Positions 18,917 to 28,434 of a stretch of 64,000 nucleotides of DNA are shown in pieces. A program made the translations under genes and the position numbers. Position 1 is the first letter of the stretch, and every line of letters starts with the position of its first letter. The stretch is taken from contig DIYH01000035.1 of the NCBI GenBank assembly GCA_002435755.1, forward strand, positions 186,001 to 250,000. The letters run 5' to 3'. The notes below the pieces were generated by a model, which was not told the origin of the DNA, did no database searches, and saw nothing but the letters and a program-made list of their open reading frames with translations. The DNA is from Flammeovirgaceae bacterium UBA6059 (GTDB taxonomy: Bacteria; Bacteroidota; Bacteroidia; Cytophagales; Cyclobacteriaceae).

Positions 18917-21259
18917 TTACAAATCTCCCAAGACAGAGCGAATCGTTCGCAGGTAGGATTCTTCATCTCCATCGAAGACGGCATTATCCACCTCCACACG
19001 CCATGTAGACGAGCGACTCACATCATCCATACTTGCTATAATCGACTTGATCTTTCCAACTTGGTAAACAGGTATTTTTAAAAGCTGTTTAGCATAGGGT
19101 CTGACGAGCGATTTTTCTTTTTCTGATAGCTCACCCCCACTATGTTCCTGAACGTCAAATTGACGGCTGCTACCATACTTTTTGCTTGGTGCTAGCGTAA
19201 TCGTCATTGTAGTACCAACACCTAATGTAGATGCAGCTCTTATTTGCCCATCGTGCGCTTCCACTGCTAACTTACAGAAGGTAAGTCCAAGTCCCGTTGA
19301 GGCGGTATTTCCCGATAGGCTGGCATCCGACTGCCAATACCTTTCGAAAATGTTAGTCAGCTGATCGGCCTCTATGCCCTTCCCTTCATCCGCAATTGAA
19401 ATCTCTACTTGCGGAACATCATTGTTGTTGACGAGCTCACCCTTTAGCAATATCAGCTTTCCACTGTTGGTGTATTTGATGGCGTTGGTGAGTAAGTTGA
19501 CCACCACTCTGATCATGATGTCCCGGTCCACATTGACCATAAGATCGGCACTGAGTTGAGTCTCAAACCTCAAGCTCTTCATTTGCAGTAGCAATATGAT
19601 CTGCTGTCGGGCCTCCTCGAATATATCTTGTACCGCCACCTCCTCTTTTGACAGCTTCACTTCTGTCTCTTCAAATTTTTGAACATCCAGCATATTGGTT
19701 ACCAGACCCAGCATTAGCCTACCGGAATGGGCGATACGCTCCATACGAGTATCATCCTCATCCCTACTAGACAGGCCAATGATGGTATTGAGCGAATTCT
19801 TCATATCGTGAGCAATCATATTCGTCATGTTCTCTTTGAAGACCGACAGGTCGCCTAGTTGCTTATTCAATGACTTCAGCATATCTGCTTGCGACCTTAA
19901 GTCCTCTTTTTGGTCTTCAATGAGCCGGTTGGTCTTCATCAGCATGCTATTGTGTTGTTGCTTGCGACGATAAGACCTGTAGAGTACTATGGCCAGTACT
20001 ATGAGCAATATCAATACCATAGCTGCTCCGTAAGTCACATATCTCTGTCGTTGGATTTCTTGTTGGAGCACTAGCTCAGCTTCCGCATTCTGCTTCAGAA
20101 TGATCTGTTTTTCACGCTCTGCCTTCAGCTCTGCCTCTAGCCGTCCGACCGTTTTGATGCGCTCATCGTTGACCAACGAGTCTTGGTCAGCGAACTTGAG
20201 TTCATGATAGTACAGTGCCTCCTCAAACCTTTCCTGTTCTTTGTACAGTTCATACAGGGCCCCCTTGGCCATCATTGCATTCTCCAGAAGACCGTACTTT
20301 TCCATTTCCTCAAGTCCTTCCAGAAGCTGCTGCTCTGCAATCTGTGCATTACCTGTCACGGAAGTTACGCGACCAATCAGAATCTTAGCCAAAGCTATAT
20401 TCTTGGGAACTGCACAGTTATCTGGTAGATCCAAAACCTTCTGGGCGTAGAAAAGAACTGAATCGAAGCGACCAAGGGAGATAAATGTATTCGCCATACC
20501 GGCGAATGCGTATGAGTTATGACAAGGGCTACCGCTTTCATTGGCATAATTCACAGAATTACGATAAGACTCTAAGGCTTCATCAAACAACTCTTTGTCG
20601 TTGAGCAATAAACCAATGTTGTTGTAGGATTGGGCCAGCCGGTAGCCATCATTCAGACTTAGAAGGATATCCCTAGACTTCTGAAAGTAATTCAATGCAT
20701 TATCCACATCCTTCATATTGCGATAGACCAGCCCCATATTGTTCAGAGCTGAAGCTTGCCCATTGGAGTCTCCAAGTTGCTCATCAACCAGTAGTGATCG
20801 CTGAAACTCCTCGATAGCGCGATCATATACTCCTCGATTCCAGTGGATCAAGCCAATATTGTTGTGCAAGCGGGATTGCCCTTTCAGGTCATGAGTTTCT
20901 TTGGCTAGTATGAGCGCCCGATCGTAAATGAACATAGCTGTGTCGAACTCTCCCCATAAATGATAGGCTACCGCAACACTATAAGATGCCCGACTTATTC
21001 CTTTGTTGTAATCGAGCTCTTTTGCCATTCGAAGTGCTCGGGCAGCAATTGCATAGGTACTATCGACATTTCGGGTACGATACTCAAATGCGAGTGCTGC
21101 TGTGACCAGCACACGCTGAGTATCTGGCAAAGGCTTTTGAAGCTCTGCCAAAAGGCTATCTATTGGAGATTGCGCTCTTGCGAATATGATGAAGTGCATT
21201 GCTATAATCAGAAAGATCAAGCAACGGCTACTTCTCATACTTGTGCCCAACGTCCTCAT
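18917..21259 (-). CDS. TPR sensor histidine kinase (paralogue 3 of 3)
   Basis: 780 residues. A signal peptide or anchor (LIFLIIAMHFIIFARAQ) is followed by about seven tetratricopeptide repeats in the periplasm (for example ALNNMGLVYRNMKDVDNALNYF), a coiled region, one membrane helix (AAMVLILLIVLAIVLYR), then HisKA with the phospho-His near residue 482 in MIAHDMKNSLNTIIGL, and an HATPase with NLLTNAIKY and DEGKGI. After the ATPase comes a roughly 60-residue tail shared by all three kinases, with PVYQVG and a C-terminal GDEESYL. It is 42 nt downstream of paralogue 2 and upstream of the response regulator. Confidence 0.92.
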   Translation of the reverse strand: MRTLGTSMRSSRCLIFLIIAMHFIIFARAQSPIDSLLAELQKPLPDTQRVLVTAALAFEYRTRNVDSTYAIAARALRMAKELDYNKGISRASYSVAVAYHLWGEFDTAMFIYDRALILAKETHDLKGQSRLHNNIGLIHWNRGVYDRAIEEFQRSLLVDEQLGDSNGQASALNNMGLVYRNMKDVDNALNYFQKSRDILLSLNDGYRLAQSYNNIGLLLNDKELFDEALESYRNSVNYANESGSPCHNSYAFAGMANTFISLGRFDSVLFYAQKVLDLPDNCAVPKNIALAKILIGRVTSVTGNAQIAEQQLLEGLEEMEKYGLLENAMMAKGALYELYKEQERFEEALYYHELKFADQDSLVNDERIKTVGRLEAELKAEREKQIILKQNAEAELVLQQEIQRQRYVTYGAAMVLILLIVLAIVLYRSYRRKQQHNSMLMKTNRLIEDQKEDLRSQADMLKSLNKQLGDLSVFKENMTNMIAHDMKNSLNTIIGLSSRDEDDTRMERIAHSGRLMLGLVTNMLDVQKFEETEVKLSKEEVAVQDIFEEARQQIILLLQMKSLRFETQLSADLMVNVDRDIMIRVVVNLLTNAIKYTNSGKLILLKGELVNNNDVPQVEISIADEGKGIEADQLTNIFERYWQSDASLSGNTASTGLGLTFCKLAVEAHDGQIRAASTLGVGTTMTITLAPSKKYGSSRQFDVQEHSGGELSEKEKSLVRPYAKQLLKIPVYQVGKIKSIIASMDDVSRSSTWRVEVDNAVFDGDEESYLRTIRSVLGDL

Positions 21260-21301
21260 TGTTTTGAAAGCCAGATGGCCCTATTTAACTCGTAATTACT
21301 T

Positions 21302-23710
21302 TTAGGTGACAGCTGTCAGCAGTTTATCAAACCCATCCTGATCACCAGCATAGATCGCCATTTCCACTTCATCGGCCCAATCCGACTCCAAGTTTTCGAC
21401 TTTCATTTCAGCTAGTACACCTCTCAACTCACCCACCTGGTAAACCTTGTATTTACCAAGTTGTTCTGCATACTTGCGAACAACGGTTAACTCTTCCTCT
21501 AATATCTTGTTTTTGAGTTGTTCCTTCGTTTCCAAGCTTCCGGCAGACACATACTCATTCATAGGCAGGCTAATATGAATCGTTGTTCCTTGTCCAGCTT
21601 GAGATTCTGCATAAATTTTACCTCCATGTGCCTCAACTGACAATTTGCAAAAAGTCAAGCCTAAACCTGTAGAAGCTGCCTGCCCCGAGTACTCGGCGGA
21701 AGCTTGCCAGTACTTTTCGAATATGTTCTCTAGTTGATCCTCTGCAATTCCTTTGCCTTGATCAACCACAGCTATATGTAAGTGCCATGCGTCATTAACT
21801 GATCTCATACCGGCCTCTAACACAATCAACTTGCCACTATAACTATACTTGATAGCATTAGTCAATAAGTTGACCACTACCCTTACAAGCAGATCGCGAT
21901 CGACAAATACGGTGATGTCTTGTTCAACTCGCTCTTCAAATCGCAAACTCTTCATTTGTAGCAACAAGAGCACTTGCAACCTGGCTTCTTCAAATATTTC
22001 CTTGAGTTGCACTTCTTCTTTCTCTAGCTTGACTTCCGCCTCTTCAAATTTCTGCACGTCCAGCATGTTGGTCACCAGATTGAGCATAAGCCGACCGGAC
22101 CGATTGACACGATCCATTCGATCATCCTCACCTCCTATACTAGAGAGTCCAATAATAGTGCTGAGCGTGTTTTTCATATCATGGGCGATCATATTCGTCA
22201 TACCCTCTTTGAAAAGAGTCAGTTCACTGAGTTGAGCATTCGTAGCTCTCAATTCATTAGAAGACTTCTGAAGCTCGTCTTTTTGATCTTTGATTAACTG
22301 CTTGGCTTTGCTGATCTTCCAGAGCATGTAGCTGATGCCCAGCACGAAACAAAACAGTAAGGCCGCTATAATCTGGATCACCAAGTTTTCAGTTGCCTGA
22401 CGGGCAAGCTCTGAAGCCTTAAGTTCATTTTCAGCTGACAACAGCTCAATTTGCTGCTCGTTCTGCTCTGATTGATACTTCGTTTCCAGCTCGCTTACTG
22501 CCTTATACTTTTCGGCACTCATTAAACTATCACTTAAGGCGTGCATTTGCTCATAGTGAACCAGTGCCTCCTCAAATCGTCTTTGGACCTTATAAACATC
22601 AGCAAAAGACTTGTGTATTGCTTCTTGCAGTTTGAGTTCATCGGTCTTCTCGATGATTTCCAAAGATTCATTGAGGAATTTCTCGGCCATATAGTATTGC
22701 TCCATTTGCTGTAAAACCTCGCTCAGACCATACTTAGCATATGCTAAATAATAAGTATTCTGAATGCGCTCAGCACTGGTCTCGGCTTGAAGAAAATAGT
22801 GGAAGGCACTGTCATAATCCACTCTATACTTCAGATAGAATTCGCCTAGGTAATAGCTGAAACCAGACAGTTCATAATCGGAATAGGCATGTTTTACTGC
22901 ATTTCGGTAAGCAGCCTCAGCCTGCGGAAGACTATCCAATTCCAAGTAGATTGACCCGAGATCTCCATACGAGTAAGATGGATCAAGACCGATCTTCAGT
23001 GCCATGGCGAGCGCCTGCCGGGTATAGTATAAAGCTTTGACATGGTCACTTAAACCAAAATGCAGAATGTTTCCCATCTTTTCCAGGGCGGTTTGAATAT
23101 GGACGCTATCTCCGCCCGCGTCAGCCATTTCATGGTATTCGGTAACAAGCCGCATTGACTCCTCAAAGTCACCAAATTTGTCTACACAAACACTCTTTTG
23201 ATAATATGCCTGAAGGAGTCTTTTGCGGTAACCTGCCTCACGACTTACATCTATAGATTTTGTAAAATCAGATGCTGCCGAATCGTAGAGCCCTTGCATT
23301 CTAAGCACCACCCCCCTAAAGTAGTATTCGTCTGCAATCACCTTTTGATCAGATAATACAATAGCACGCTCTATTACACTATCAATATTCTTGATTTGGT
23401 TTGCATGAGAGACAATCCTGCCATTAACATCATTCTGTAATGTGATACTATCTCTGTATGACAAGAGGCGTAAGTATTCTTCGGGATTTTGGTCTTTTTC
23501 TGAATCATCGATTTTTCGATTGATCAGATCAAGTGCGCGCTCAATATCTCCTTCAGATAACAGCTCACTAACTTGTTGTTTGATTTGAGCAAAATCAGAT
23601 CCCGTCATGGCTAAGGCTGAAAAGCAAAACATAGCCAAAACAATAGCTATGACGCTGTTGAGCAGCCTTGATTTGAGATTTAGAACAGCCGAGCTTCTAG
23701 CTTTTTTCAT
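21302..23710 (-). CDS. TPR sensor histidine kinase (paralogue 2 of 3)
   Basis: 802 residues. It has an N-terminal hydrophobic segment, periplasmic TPR array to about residue 400, a membrane helix (NLVIQIIAALLFCFVLGISY), HisKA with the phospho-His near residue 508 (MIAHDMKNTLSTIIGL) and a full HATPase (NLLTNAIKY, DQGKGIAED, STGLGLTF). The common C-terminal tail reads KYKVYQVGELRGVL...AIYAGDQDGFDKLL. The N-terminal TPRs are much more diverged between paralogues than the kinase core, as expected if the three sense different inputs through one output. The ATG overlaps the stop of paralogue 1 (ATGA). Confidence 0.92.
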   Translation of the reverse strand: MKKARSSAVLNLKSRLLNSVIAIVLAMFCFSALAMTGSDFAQIKQQVSELLSEGDIERALDLINRKIDDSEKDQNPEEYLRLLSYRDSITLQNDVNGRIVSHANQIKNIDSVIERAIVLSDQKVIADEYYFRGVVLRMQGLYDSAASDFTKSIDVSREAGYRKRLLQAYYQKSVCVDKFGDFEESMRLVTEYHEMADAGGDSVHIQTALEKMGNILHFGLSDHVKALYYTRQALAMALKIGLDPSYSYGDLGSIYLELDSLPQAEAAYRNAVKHAYSDYELSGFSYYLGEFYLKYRVDYDSAFHYFLQAETSAERIQNTYYLAYAKYGLSEVLQQMEQYYMAEKFLNESLEIIEKTDELKLQEAIHKSFADVYKVQRRFEEALVHYEQMHALSDSLMSAEKYKAVSELETKYQSEQNEQQIELLSAENELKASELARQATENLVIQIIAALLFCFVLGISYMLWKISKAKQLIKDQKDELQKSSNELRATNAQLSELTLFKEGMTNMIAHDMKNTLSTIIGLSSIGGEDDRMDRVNRSGRLMLNLVTNMLDVQKFEEAEVKLEKEEVQLKEIFEEARLQVLLLLQMKSLRFEERVEQDITVFVDRDLLVRVVVNLLTNAIKYSYSGKLIVLEAGMRSVNDAWHLHIAVVDQGKGIAEDQLENIFEKYWQASAEYSGQAASTGLGLTFCKLSVEAHGGKIYAESQAGQGTTIHISLPMNEYVSAGSLETKEQLKNKILEEELTVVRKYAEQLGKYKVYQVGELRGVLAEMKVENLESDWADEVEMAIYAGDQDGFDKLLTAVT

Positions 23711-26115
23711 GAATCGACCATTTTGACTAACTCGTCAAATGTGTTCTGGTCACCCTGGTATACGGCTGCCTTAATATCAGAAGTCCATGGTGACTCAAAC
23801 TCATCCTTGGACATTCGATCGAAGATTTGCGTTAGCGAGCCTACCTCATATACCTTCAACATGCGTAGCTCATCAGCGTACTCAATTAGAGCGTCCTTTT
23901 CACTTTCAATGATCAGTTTGTTTTCCTCGACCACCTCTGTTGGCAGCAAAGTTTCGATATCAATAAACTCACTCTCGAGTGGCAACTGTAGGTTGATAGA
24001 AGTACCCCAATCTTCCTTAGAAATAATAGATACTCTACCTTCATGTGCCTCTACCGCCAACTTGGTAAAGGCCAATCCTAAGCCAGTCGAAACTGATCCG
24101 TTCGCACTGCTCTTCCTGGCATAAGCGTATTTCTCGAAAATTCTTGGTAATCGATCTCTGGGTATGCCTTGTCCTTGATCGATAACGGAAATAGTCATTT
24201 TTGGCTGATCACCCTCGTTATTAGCACTCGCTTTAAGTATGATTACTCTCCCATTTGAAGAGTGCTTTATGGCATTGGTAAGGAGATTGACCAGTACCCT
24301 TGTCATAATATCTTTGTCTACTCGTACCTCTAAGGACTGGGGAGCATAAGACTTGAAGCGAAGACTCTTCGTTTTCAACAGTAGATCCACCTGAGAATGG
24401 GCTTCTTCGAATAGGTCGTTTACCAGCATGGTCTCTTTTACCAGTTTGACCTTGGCCTCCTCAAAGCGCTGTACATCCAGCATATTCGTCACCAGGTTGA
24501 GCATCAAGCGACCCGCTTGACCAATACTATGCATTTTAGTATCTATGTAAGAGTTAGAGAGACCAATAATCGTATTGAGGGAGTTTTTCATATCATGAGC
24601 GATCATGTGGGTTAACCCCTCCTTGAAAGAAATGAGCTCTTCAAGCTTCTTTTTTTGTGCTTTGATCACTTCATTGTCACGTTTTTTATTCTGGTAAGAG
24701 ATATAGATGATACGTGCCGCAATCAATACGGCAAAAAGCCCACTGGCAAACGCAACAAGCAAAAGCCGCTGACGCTCTTTATCCAATTCAAAAACTTTGT
24801 CTTTTGCAGCTTGCTCCGCAACAAGTTGCTTCTTCTCGGACTCTAGCTGCTTGACGGCAAACTGAGTCTCTAACCGCTCAATTTCTGCAATTTTCTGACT
24901 GTTGAGCAGCGAATCACGCAGCTGTAGGTGTCTGGTCTGCATGGCGTAAGCTTTTTTGTAATTTCCACTGCCAGCGTAAAGTTCATGTAAGTATTGATAA
25001 GCTCGCGTCTCCTCAACTAGTGACTGATATGTTTGAGCGAGTTCTACTGCTTTGTGAGCTAAGCTGAAGGACTTATCAAGCTCACCAACACCTTTGTATG
25101 CCTGTGCCAGTCTTACATGATACTCTGAGACAAATTGCACATCATTCAGGTCAAGTTTGAGTCCAATACCCTTCTCCACGTAGACAATCGCAGAATCATA
25201 TTTCTCCATCGTCAAATAAGCTTCACCAATAAGGGTAGTTAGACCTGCTACACCAGAACGATGATTGATTTCGGCAAACTGATTTCTTGATAGATGGGCA
25301 TAGTGCAGGGCAGAATCATACTGCTGCTCCAACAGAAATATCTTGCACATGTAAGCGTTGAGCGTGGCAATCTTAATAATCTGATCCGGCAGTTCAAGAA
25401 TAGATAGTGCTTGAAGAAAGAGTGCACGTGCCTCCTGGAGCTCGCCAGTGGAAAGCTTCACTGTTCCAAGAATTAGCATTGCCGAAGCTCCTTTATTGTA
25501 CTGTCGCTTGAAATCGTCGTTGCTCAATGCCAACATCAAGTAATGAGTGGCACTATCATAGGAGCCCATGTTGGCGAATGCCTGCCCCATGTTGTTATGA
25601 ACTTTACCTATTCCGGAGATGTCATTGGCTCGTCCTTTTAGTAAGAGCGATTCGCGGTAGGCTTCTATGGATTGGTTGTACCTCCCTGACTCTTCGTAAG
25701 CAATACCAATACCTTTGTATATCTCGGATTCAGTCGGTTCCAAGCCCGCTTGGGGCACGTACATTAAACTGCTATCCAAATAGATCAAAGCTGTATCATA
25801 TCTGGACCATGGTATATAGACATATCCCACATTCCGGTAGGCCTCTGCAAGGCCAGGCTCATAGTTGAGTGTCTTAGACAACTCAAGAGCTCTACTCGCA
25901 TAGTGAAAGACTGAGTCAAAGTCGAGATGATAGTAGGTATCTGCGATCTTATTGAGCAAGTGAACATGAAGGGTGTCCTGCCCAGGTCTCATATCAAGCT
26001 CAGACTTCAGTTGATCAATTAGTTCTTGCTTCTGTGCCTTGGCATTACCAGCACAAACACAGATTAGTACGACAATAGAAAAATAAAAAAACCGATGGCT
26101 TAGTGATTTAAACAT
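23707..26115 (-). CDS. TPR sensor histidine kinase (paralogue 1 of 3, operon head)
   Basis: 802 residues and first gene of the kinase operon. A signal peptide ends near residue 27 (CAGNAKAQ). TPR repeats follow (AYRNVGYVYIPWSRYDTALIYL and others), then a coiled region, a membrane helix (LLLVAFASGLFAVLIAARIIY), HisKA with the phospho-His near residue 505 (MIAHDMKNSLNTIIGL) and HATPase (NLLTNAIKH, DQGQGIPRD, STGLGLAF). It carries the shared tail (LKVYEVGSL...AVYQGDQNTFDELV). A paired GTAGACAT repeat sits 79 nt before the ATG, implying the operon is under the same control as the small membrane proteins, possibly autoregulated. Confidence 0.92.
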   Translation of the reverse strand: MFKSLSHRFFYFSIVVLICVCAGNAKAQKQELIDQLKSELDMRPGQDTLHVHLLNKIADTYYHLDFDSVFHYASRALELSKTLNYEPGLAEAYRNVGYVYIPWSRYDTALIYLDSSLMYVPQAGLEPTESEIYKGIGIAYEESGRYNQSIEAYRESLLLKGRANDISGIGKVHNNMGQAFANMGSYDSATHYLMLALSNDDFKRQYNKGASAMLILGTVKLSTGELQEARALFLQALSILELPDQIIKIATLNAYMCKIFLLEQQYDSALHYAHLSRNQFAEINHRSGVAGLTTLIGEAYLTMEKYDSAIVYVEKGIGLKLDLNDVQFVSEYHVRLAQAYKGVGELDKSFSLAHKAVELAQTYQSLVEETRAYQYLHELYAGSGNYKKAYAMQTRHLQLRDSLLNSQKIAEIERLETQFAVKQLESEKKQLVAEQAAKDKVFELDKERQRLLLVAFASGLFAVLIAARIIYISYQNKKRDNEVIKAQKKKLEELISFKEGLTHMIAHDMKNSLNTIIGLSNSYIDTKMHSIGQAGRLMLNLVTNMLDVQRFEEAKVKLVKETMLVNDLFEEAHSQVDLLLKTKSLRFKSYAPQSLEVRVDKDIMTRVLVNLLTNAIKHSSNGRVIILKASANNEGDQPKMTISVIDQGQGIPRDRLPRIFEKYAYARKSSANGSVSTGLGLAFTKLAVEAHEGRVSIISKEDWGTSINLQLPLESEFIDIETLLPTEVVEENKLIIESEKDALIEYADELRMLKVYEVGSLTQIFDRMSKDEFESPWTSDIKAAVYQGDQNTFDELVKMVDS

Positions 26116-26732
26116 GGTGACTGCCTACCGTAATTGATCAAAAATACCTGAATCACAGGGATATACCATCGACTGACACTTAGGTCTGAGGACATGTCTA
26201 CTAAATGTCTACAGGAATCCAGGTTTTCAATATAAGTATCTGTCCTTTATTGCACCTAAACAAATTACAACTAGCATTTTAGTAGGAGATTGGCCTGCTT
26301 AATAAATATTGAGGAGTGTTGATTCTTGTGACAGTGAAGCTTTAACAGGCCTTCTACAGATTGACGAGCCATTGCTTAAATGTGCTTGTTGCTCTATGAT
26401 TGACCTTTGAAAATAGAATGTGCTGTGATCTTAAAAAGGTTTTTGAACAAGGCAAACCTATTGTATGTTCTATGTAATCATGATGAGGTTAAAGAGGTAT
26501 TCGGAAAAGCTAGGGAACCAGATTTGAATTGCCTTCCTAAATATTTTCCTTCTCATTTCTTCCAAGTTTTTCCTATTGGTCCCTTCCTATTTAGGTGAGT
26601 CTGTTGGCTGGATTTTGAGTTCAATTGGCACTGTCTTCTTAAGACCAATTGTTAAAACTGGTTTGCTAGACGTAGATGATACTATTTTGTTTGTCTTGAG
26701 AGTGTTTTTCAAAACCACCTTATCATTAAGGT
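26116..26732. other. Promoter region of the kinase operon and spacer to the AraC gene
   Basis: 617 bp. It holds the kinase-operon repeat pair at 26194-26212. The remainder is AT-rich; a 63-codon frame at 26407-26598 on the plus strand has no supporting features. I see nothing else convincing. Confidence 0.4.
26194..26212 (-). promoter_or_regulatory. Paired GTAGACAT repeat before the kinase operon
   Basis: On the minus strand GTAGACAT-TTA-GTAGACAT, two identical octamers with an 11-bp period, 79 nt upstream of the first kinase start. Relative to its gene it points the opposite way from the pairs before the small membrane proteins, so position rather than orientation seems to be conserved. Confidence 0.65.
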
Positions 26733-27587
26733 TCAAGCACAACATTTGGACCCACTGACCTTGAACTCCTTTATGGTCATCCCATAGGCGTTTTTAAAGG
26801 TCTTTGCTAAATGGCTGCTATCCGTAAAGTTTAGTTGATGCGCAATTTCCTTGAGCGTCATATCCGTATGCAAAACCTTTGTTTCTACCAACCTGAGTTT
26901 TGATTTGCTGATGTAATCAGTCAGCGAAACACCAGCATGTTTCTTAAAATATTCTGAGAAATAGTTCTGAGAAATTCCAAACCTGTCAGCCAGTTGTGAC
27001 ACCCTGATCAGTTCGGGCTGACTAATGTGATTGTGCAAGTACCGTAGAATGTCCCCAAATCTACTGTGCAAGTCATTAGCTTCATCCACATATTGTTTTT
27101 CAATACTCCTTGCAAGAATGTTCAGAATTGAAGCCATAGCACCCGATATAATAGACTCTGAATACGAATCTCGCGTGAGGAATTCCTGGTAGATCGATTT
27201 TATCGTTTGTATTAAGAAAGCTCTTTCCCGATCCGAACCTATAATGTCACCAGGTATCTTATTGTAATTTGCAAGAATGTAGGCCATTCTATCAAACCAA
27301 TCTTTATAGTCAGCAAGTTTCTCACTATTCATAAAGTAGTGGTCTGTGAATCTGACGAAATAAAACCTAGATGGCTCTATTATCTTAAATGAGTGGCAAT
27401 CCATCGGAGGCAACAAGAAGACATTACCCGGTCGGTATTTAAACTCATGTTGGTTGATGCATTGTAACCCTCTTCCCTGTTCTACATACACAATTTCAAA
27501 GAAATTATGCTTGTGAGGTCTTTTCTTCCATTCATCAAATCCCTCTATACGAATCTCAAATATATCACGTGCTTCTTCGACAAACAT
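26733..27587 (-). CDS. AraC-family transcriptional regulator
   Basis: 284 residues: an N-terminal cupin-like sensing domain (HKHNFFEIVYVEQGRG, FLLPPMDCHSF) and a C-terminal double HTH, with SQLADRFGISQNYFSEYFKKH and the signature LKEIAHQLNFTDSSHLAKTFKNAYGMT. It is divergent from the DUF1330/LLM/SDR operon that begins at 28081, across a 493-bp gap, and so is the natural candidate regulator of it. The effector is unknown. Confidence 0.9.
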   Translation of the reverse strand: MFVEEARDIFEIRIEGFDEWKKRPHKHNFFEIVYVEQGRGLQCINQHEFKYRPGNVFLLPPMDCHSFKIIEPSRFYFVRFTDHYFMNSEKLADYKDWFDRMAYILANYNKIPGDIIGSDRERAFLIQTIKSIYQEFLTRDSYSESIISGAMASILNILARSIEKQYVDEANDLHSRFGDILRYLHNHISQPELIRVSQLADRFGISQNYFSEYFKKHAGVSLTDYISKSKLRLVETKVLHTDMTLKEIAHQLNFTDSSHLAKTFKNAYGMTIKEFKVSGSKCCA

Positions 27588-28080
27588 GGTACAAATATGG
27601 GCTCATTTGACCCTATTGTCGTATTGATAAGTACATAAGAACAGCAAATTGTGCCTGGAAAATAAAAATGAGATCCAAAAACCAATTTGTATACCAATAA
27701 AACCTAGCTATATACAACTCATCCATTATCTAATCATCTCAAATTTGTTCTCAGCATATGAGAGTTGTTGAAGATGATTAAAGTAATAGCGTACCCAAAT
27801 GTATTTAGGTGGTTTCCGCCCGTAGATTGAAAACCGGTCGATCCAATCTGGTGGAAGCCATTGTGTATCAGATATGGCTTTCATCAGTCAAAGAAGGAAA
27901 ATAAGAGTTTTCAGTTTGAACAATGGAAAGCCATTTGAAGCATGTAAATGAGGACTTGGTAAAGGAATTCTAAGTGGCTCCTACTGAACTTTTCGTGGAC
28001 CCATCAAAACTAAAGAATGGAAGGCTTTAATGGAAAAGGATTTCAAACAAAGGAAAATTTGAATTTAAATAATTAGTAAA
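27588..28080. other. Divergent intergenic region between AraC and DUF1330 genes
   Basis: 493 bp without a supported gene. It should hold the promoters of both flanking transcripts. A 25-codon frame from 27875 and other fragments on the plus strand look like chance or decayed sequence, and I recognise no family in them. Confidence 0.35.
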
Positions 28081-28380
28081 ATGTATTATTCAGTATTAGA
28101 CGTAACTCCAACTTCAGAAGATTGGATACCTGATTACCTACCCACGGCAAACAAATTAGTAGCTAAGCATGGTGGTAGATACTTAGCCAGAACAGCAAGT
28201 CATGGGCAAGTGGAAGGCAGTGGTTCGGAAGCAGCTCTTAGAATCGTATTAGAATGGCCTTCAAAAGAAGCAGCTATCGCTTTCATGAACGACCCTGAGT
28301 ACACACCACATTTGAGGGCACGTACGGTAGGTTCGACAAGCAACCATTATTTGATTGAAGGGAAAGACGATCTTTTCTGA
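28081..28380 (+). CDS. DUF1330-family protein
   Basis: 99 residues of the dimeric alpha/beta-barrel type. It shows the family's AKHGGRYLAR and LEWPSKEAAIAFMNDPEYTPHLRART phrases. Members of this fold are small, possibly ligand-binding or monooxygenase-like proteins; no reaction is established. First gene of a three-gene plus-strand operon with an LLM oxidoreductase and an SDR, which hints at oxidation of a small organic compound. Confidence 0.85.
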   Translation: MYYSVLDVTPTSEDWIPDYLPTANKLVAKHGGRYLARTASHGQVEGSGSEAALRIVLEWPSKEAAIAFMNDPEYTPHLRARTVGSTSNHYLIEGKDDLF

Positions 28381-28399
28381 TTTTGAAATGATCAGACGA

Positions 28400-28421
28400 A
28401 ATACCCCATCTGAGGGGTATT
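28400..28421 (+). terminator. Hairpin between DUF1330 and LLM genes
   Basis: AATACCCC and GGGGTATT form an 8-bp perfect stem with a 6-nt loop, 20 nt after the DUF1330 stop. No T-run follows, so partial termination, RNA processing or an attenuator is more likely than a strong terminator. The GGGG here should not be read as a ribosome-binding site. Confidence 0.45.
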
Positions 28422-28434
28422 GCATTGATTGACT

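Noticed and set aside
26407..26598. 63-codon plus-strand frame upstream of the kinase operon
   Set aside because: No family resemblance, no linked gene and no start-site support.
27871..28060. Possible decayed transposase or gene remnant before DUF1330
   Set aside because: Short frames with stops, no recognisable motif and no terminal repeats.
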